Assembly: GCF_025698545.1 (NCBI RefSeq)
Contig: NC_068569.1
Span: 6,758,001 to 6,822,000 of the forward strand
DNA: 64,000 nucleotides
Source of the DNA: Gossypium raimondii
Lineage: Eukaryota > Streptophyta > Magnoliopsida > Malvales > Malvaceae
Reading direction: 5' to 3'
A program made the position numbers and the translations under genes. The notes under the pieces are model-generated. The model saw nothing but the letters and a program-made list of their open reading frames with translations, did no database searches and was not told the origin of the DNA. Below, piece after piece: positions 59,546 through 64,000 of the stretch (position 1 is the stretch's first letter; each line of letters starts with the position of its first letter).

Positions 59546-61446
59546 ATGAATCCATTAACGTTAGTCAAGCGATTGCAAAACATTAATGCGAAAGAAGCAG
59601 ACTTAGGAATATCGGAGGAAGCATCATGGCACGCCAAGTACAAAGATTCCGCTTACATCTTTGTCGGTGGCCTTCCGTATGACCTCACCGAAGGTGATCT
59701 CCTCGCTGTTTTTGCCCAGTACGTTTTCTTTCTCAAGTTTCCTTTTCTTTTCCCCACTTTGGGATACTTTATCGGTTTAGGTTTGCTTCATCAGCACCTG
59801 AATTGAATATTTAATTTTTTTTTCAGATATGGAGAAATTGTAGACGTTAATCTTGTTAGAGATAAGGGTACTGGGAAATCAAAAGGCTTCGCTTTTCTTG
59901 CTTATGAGGACCAGAGAAGTACAATTCTTGCTGTAGGTTAGGATTTACATCCCTTCAACTGTTCGAATCTGAAACACATATAACGATGAAAATTATATAA
60001 TTATTTATTTTTTCTTTTTCTTGGCATTGAAGATAATCTTAACGGAGCACAGATTTTGGGTCGAATTATAAGGGTTGATCATGCCGAAAAGTATAAGAAG
60101 AAAGAAGAAGAAGAAGATGAAGAGGAAGAACAGAAAAAAAAGGAGGCCCGGGGGGTTTGTTATGCTTTCCAGAGAGGTGAATGTACTCGCGGCGCTGGAT
60201 GTAAATTTTCCCACAATGAGCAAGTAGGATTCATCTCCATTTACTATTGCTTTTTTTATACATGTAATTCATTTGGATGGCTATATCACAATAATCATGA
60301 ACAAGCTTTTTTAAGTCACCGTGCCAGGTCCAGATGAATTCAAAGCATGAATGGCATATTCTAGGTAGTAATTTCACTACCTTTTTGCCTTGGTTTGATT
60401 GTTCAACTATCTATTTATGCAATAGTAAACTGAATAAACTAAATTATGTCATGGTTTCAAATGTATGAGCTTTTTGCTATTTTTTATGAAGTAATCTATG
60501 GAACTCAGTTTATGGATTGTAAATCATAATAATAAAAAATTGCATGGTGACTTACTACTAGACTCTGCTACCATATGTGGATTATTTTCCATCCAAATGA
60601 ACTAATGCTATTGTCCAATTGATTGTGTCATGCTTTGTTAATTTTGTAGTTGCATTTCGAGAAAAACTCCGTTTTTCCTCTGTTATTCTTCGTTCTTGGC
60701 TATCTTACTCTCTTGTGCGAGGGTTAGTGTCTTGAACGTTACATGTACAGAATGTAGTTTTCAATATACTATAAGCTCTGTGTGTACGACCTAGTCTTTT
60801 ATGCTTCTGCTGTTTATATCTTTTTCTGTTTTGTACCCAGAGAGCTGCCAATACTGGTTGGGGTCCTCAGGATAATAAAAGTTCAAGATGGGGAAATGAC
60901 AAATACGAGGGTTCAAAAAAGAGTGACAAAAGTTCCAGCATGCAGGAGCATACAGTAGAGAAAAGAGATGGGAGAGAAGGAAAGAGGTCTAGAAGGTACG
61001 ATGGTAAAGATGCTGGACCAGCATCTAGAGAAGATTGTAGTGGTATTGAAGGAAAGAGATTAACAAGGCATAATGATGATGATCGGTATAAAAGGGAAGA
61101 AAAAAGATCTAGATGGCACAATGATAGCGATCTCGAGCCAAGGTCAGTAGAAGATCGTCATAGGAGAGATGAAAATAGATCAAGAAGGCATGGTGACGAT
61201 GGAGAAGACAGGGCTAGGTTCAAAGAAGATAGGAAGGATGAAAGTAGATCAAAAAGGCATGGTGATGATGAGTTTGATCCAAGGCCTAACGGAGACCATG
61301 ATAGGAGAGGAGAAAAACGAATCTTAAGGAATGAATCAGAATCTCATCCAAGAGAAGAGCGTGATAAGAGAGGTGGGGAGAGACGGACAGGCTATAACAG
61401 GGATTCATCCTCCCATCGACATGGGGAGAGAAATAAAAACTTTTAG
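59546..61446 (+). CDS. C3H42: RBMX2-like RRM and CCCH zinc-finger splicing factor (4 exons, 359 aa)
   Basis: It matches plant zinc finger CCCH protein 42, the RBMX2/Ist3 (Snu17) relative expected in the RES complex that helps the activated spliceosome. Exons: 59546-59718, 59827-59936, 60033-60223, 60841-61446; frames join exactly. It begins [20 protein letters not shown], as in Ist3-type proteins. The RRM (about residues 34-115) has RNP2 IFVGGL and RNP1 KGFAFLAY. A charged K/E stretch follows, then a C-x7-C-x5-C-x3-H finger at 137-155 ([19 protein letters not shown]). The C-terminal exon is an arginine/aspartate-rich tail with repeated R-S-R-R-H-x-D-D units. Animal RBMX2 lacks the CCCH finger, while plant homologues have it. 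Site II and telo-box motifs upstream fit constitutive expression. Confidence 0.93.
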
Positions 61447-61901
61447 AAAAGCCAAGCTTTGCTTAATTTGCCTGGATTTATCCTAAGCTTTGTTACAAAT
61501 ATCAGTATTTAACTTAAATAGTTCATGGGCGATAAACAATTGTTGTTATTTTGAGGTAATTTCTTGTTTAACCGATGATTAAATTTGACGAAGTTCAAGA
61601 GCGGTTTTTACATTCATATTCCTTTGTTTTAAACGAGAATTTTCCCTACCCGTTTCTTGCACTTCACGGCAAAACAAGTGCTTGGGTCGGCAAAACTATT
61701 AGGCTGGTTCCAACCTAAGCCAAAAGCGAGGGATAAGAAACAAGGAAACCTTTTTTTTTTTTTAATCTTCTATGTCCGTTTTATTGTTAATGTTTAGGAT
61801 TTGTGGTTGTCTTTTCCAACAATGTTAAAAATAATATCATCTATAATATTTAAACTTGCGTTCTCTTCTTAGAAGTGTAACGTGTCTTATCATTGCAAAA
61901 G
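61447..61901. other. 3' flank of the RBMX2-like gene
   Basis: Likely 3'-UTR and spacer. A poly-T stretch lies at about 61750-61762. No other feature is seen. Confidence 0.4.
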
Positions 61902-61911
61902 AAACTTGTCC
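61902..61911. repeat. 10-bp target duplication, left
   Basis: AAACTTGTCC precedes the TIR element start, and the identical 10 bp are at 63172-63181. Confidence 0.85.
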
Positions 61912-62108
61912 GGGTTTTTTACCTAATTAGGATAAAAAAAAAATTTGCTGAAATAATATGTCAGAAAAAAAATTTATCAAAATAGGTTACTTTTTCATTG
62001 GAGCCTATTTGGTAGGCGCCAATGAATAAAATAATAATAAAATTTTTTTTGATTAAAATATAATTTATACTTTTCTGGGTTAGTATATAACCCGTATAAT
62101 ACATAGTA

Positions 62109-62192
62109 TTGGCGCCTATCTGGAAGGCGCCAATGGTGGTGCCTATTTGGGAGGCGCCAATGGTGGTGCCTATTTGGGAGGCGCCAATGGTG
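62109..62192. repeat. Triple palindromic GGCGCC cassette
   Basis: Three tandem copies of a 27-bp unit of the form GGTGCCTATTTGGGAGG then CGCCAATGGT follow each other. Each is a near-perfect palindrome around TATTTGG. Single copies of the same palindrome lie in each TIR (61994-62026 and 63056-63089) and near 62909-62960. Confidence 0.9.
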
Positions 62193-62229
62193 AACAAAAT
62201 ATTGTGAATTTTTCCCAAATTACTAACAA

Positions 62230-62765
62230 ATTAATTATAAAATAATTGCAATATTCATACAAAAAATTACAATATTACAATATATCCCCACATTATAATA
62301 TTCATACAAAATTACAAAATTACAATATTCATACAAAAAATTGCAATATTCATACAAAATTATAATATTACAATATTCATACAACATTACAATATTCATA
62401 AAAAGTTATAATATTCATACAAAATTACAATATTACAATATTCATACAAAAAATTACAATATTCATACAAAATTATAATATTACAATATTCATTCAAAAA
62501 ATATAATATTCATACAAAATTACAAAATTACAATATTCATACAAAAAATTGCAATATTCATACAAAACTATAATATTACAATATTCATACAAAAATTTAT
62601 AATATTCATACAAAATTACAATATTCATACAAAAATTACTAATCCAAAACTATAAATACAAATTTAATTATAAAATAATTACAATATTCATACAACATTA
62701 CAATATTCATAAAAAATTATAATATTCATACAAAAATTTAAAATATTCATACAAAATTCTAATCT
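62230..62765. repeat. AT-rich minisatellite within TIR element B
   Basis: More than twenty variants of AATATTCATACAAAATTAC are arranged in tandem, in units of about 15-20 bp with small insertions. Higher-order duplication is visible, for example 62281-62400 against 62455-62600. Confidence 0.9.
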
Positions 62766-63171
62766 AAACTATAAACACTAAATATAGATAATTTATAATT
62801 AATAATTAATAAAAAATTCACAATATTTTCTAAAATATATCCTAAAAATTCACAAACTATAAACCTTTTAAATTATAAACAAAATTATTTATTAAAAAAT
62901 ACATTACCATTGGCGCCTCCATCAGGCTCCTTCATTGGCGCCTACTTGAGAGGCGCCACCCGACCCGACCCGTATTTTGACCCGTATTTTTTTCAAAAAA
63001 ATATTAAAAAAATATAAAATTATATTTTATTAAAATTTTTTTTATTATTATTTTATTCATTGGCGCCTACCAAATAGGCTCCAATGAAAAAGTAACCTAT
63101 TTTGGTAAATTTTTTTTCTGACATCCCATTTCAGTACTTTTTTTTTTCCATCCTATTTGGGTAAAAAATCC

Positions 63172-63181
63172 AAACTTGTCC
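63172..63181. repeat. 10-bp target duplication, right
   Basis: AAACTTGTCC directly follows the element end and is the partner of 61902-61911. Confidence 0.85.
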
Positions 63182-63770
63182 TTTATGGAACTTCAAAAGT
63201 AATTTATTATGTGCATTCCTAATTCGATAGTTAAGCTAACGCGAGCAGCCAAATATTGCAAAGAAAACCTACTTAAATGAGATGAAGCAACCAGCCTGAC
63301 TGATTTGTATCTCCTAGACATTCAAAAGTGGAATGTGAAGATCGTTGATATCAGACTGAGAGGCGGTGCTTTGGTCCTCTGAAAGAATTTTAGTGAAGGA
63401 GTTAGTTAATTCCATGGTTTTGGTATCTCCCCCTTAAAGAGTAAAGCAGGTTATGGATCATAGGAGTAGAATCATCCTCGGAGAGAGTAAAGCAAAAGCA
63501 AAAACTAAGATAGTTGACGCAAAAATAGTTACCATTTGAAGAATGAACAGAATGAACGGATGGTCAAGTGATTCAAGTCTCAAGTATAAAGATAAAATAT
63601 GAACAAGTAGATATGCCCACCTTAAGCTGTAAATTGAGTTCCGGAAACAATAGCATGTAAATTCTAAGCTTAAAATTCTCGGAGATCTATGGCAGACATT
63701 ACACAGAACTTACAAGAGACTCATAAGTTATATGTTTGAGGAGTAATTTCTATTGGATGGTATATAACAT
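63182..63770. other. 3' flank of the PPR gene, possible UTR
   Basis: Composition is like that of transcribed sequence. A minus-strand stretch (about 63317-63430) following a possible acceptor reads KTMELTNSFTKILSEDQSTA and on to LLNV and a stop. I cannot tell whether this is a real terminal exon of another transcript or chance. Confidence 0.3.
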
Positions 63771-64000
63771 TCACCAATAATCCTTGCAAGAACAATTTCC
63801 GCCACTAAAATGGTGGAACCTATACCGATCTCTTAGTATTATCTCTCTATTATAAAGTCTCGATACAAGCTTAGCAACTGAGTGGCAGTCCCCACAAACA
63901 CGAAGATTTTTTATAATTCGGATTGGCTGAGACACTTCCACGTATTGTAATCCAAAGGCAATTGCTAATTTCTCACTGTGAAGGTTAAGAGCATGCTCTT
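63771..64000 (-). CDS. PPR protein DYW domain, C-terminal part (runs off the right edge)
   Basis: The minus strand from 64000 down to the TGA at 63771-63773 reads [51 protein letters not shown] and [10 protein letters not shown], then the stop. This is the end of a plant DYW-type pentatricopeptide-repeat protein, whose DYW domain deaminates cytidine during organelle RNA editing. The zinc/catalytic pattern H-S-E, C-x2-C-H, H-H-F and C-x-C is complete in the visible part. Only the last 75 or so residues are in the window; the PPR array lies beyond 64000. No start codon is in view. The organelle and target site cannot be inferred. Confidence 0.94.
   Translation of the reverse strand, partial: EHALNLHSEKLAIAFGLQYVEVSQPIRIIKNLRVCGDCHSVAKLVSRLYNREIILRDRYRFHHFSGGNCSCKDYW

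Larger units (their letters stand above)
61912..63171. mobile_element. 1.26-kb non-autonomous TIR element (copy B) with 10-bp target duplication
   Basis: Both ends read GGRTTTTTTACCYAA inward. The inverted repeats extend about 150 bp, including gtcagaaaaaaaattta, aaaataggttac, and an inner cattgg-cctatttggtagg-type palindrome. AAACTTGTCC flanks both sides (61902-61911, 63172-63181). The interior has three tandem GGCGCC palindrome cassettes, a long ATTCATACAAAATTAC minisatellite and two more GGCGCC palindromes. No transposase frame exists. The long TIRs and 9-10-bp duplication fit Mutator-like elements. The outer ends match element A at 17556-18804, so both belong to one family. Confidence 0.88.

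Noticed and set aside
62230-62765. CRISPR-like array
   Set aside because: The repeats are contiguous AT-rich minisatellite units without unique spacers, inside a plant transposon.
1-64000. tRNA, rRNA or snRNA genes
   Set aside because: I looked for A/B-box and cloverleaf patterns by eye and found no convincing candidate. A covariance search would be decisive.

Overview
This window is nuclear DNA of a dicotyledonous plant. Its genes are spliced and AT-rich, and much of the sequence is decayed LTR retrotransposons. The long LTRs that begin with TGTAAC and end with GTTACA, and the coding similarities, fit a Malvaceae genome, most likely cotton (Gossypium). That species guess rests on remembered repeat sequences, not on a search.

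Layout from left to right. 0.48-2.7 kb is a long diverged LTR. 3.2-7.4 kb is a structurally complete but dead Ty1-copia element, with 236-bp LTRs, a primer-binding-site region, a polypurine tract and ATTTT target duplications. 10.9-13.4 kb (-) is an APD-type membrane RING E3 ligase. 14.0 kb (+) is an orphan signal-peptide exon. 16.3-16.7 kb (-) is the clock gene ELF4, with an evening-element/FBS/ACGT promoter. 17.6-18.8 kb is a 1.25-kb terminal-inverted-repeat element. 19.5-27.8 kb is a nested retrotransposon nest: a copia remnant split by a 2.26-kb solo LTR with perfect ATGAA target duplications, next to a 5'-truncated LINE. 28.3-30.8 kb holds two oppositely oriented fragments of an inositol 3-kinase gene.

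The right half is gene-rich. It holds a CAX1/CAX3-type vacuolar Ca2+/H+ exchanger (32.4-35.7 kb, +), the RING E3 ligase AIRP2 (39.3-41.3 kb, +), villin-1 (43.8-55.2 kb, -), an RRM/CCCH RBMX2-like splicing factor (59.5-61.4 kb, +), a second 1.26-kb TIR element with a 10-bp target duplication (61.9-63.2 kb), and the DYW C-terminus of a PPR protein leaving the right edge (-).

The genes do not form one pathway, though several touch calcium, ABA or light/clock signalling: CAX loads Ca2+ into the vacuole, AIRP2 is a positive ABA-response E3 with an ABRE-like G-box upstream, and ELF4 belongs to the evening complex. Splice junctions for CAX, AIRP2 and the RBMX2-like gene were worked out base by base and give open frames of 451, 243 and 359 residues. 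The most unusual signals are the pair of related TIR elements carrying reiterated GGCGCC-type palindromes, an 11-nt microexon in villin, the conserved clock-promoter motif set upstream of ELF4, and the split, inverted inositol-kinase pseudogene.
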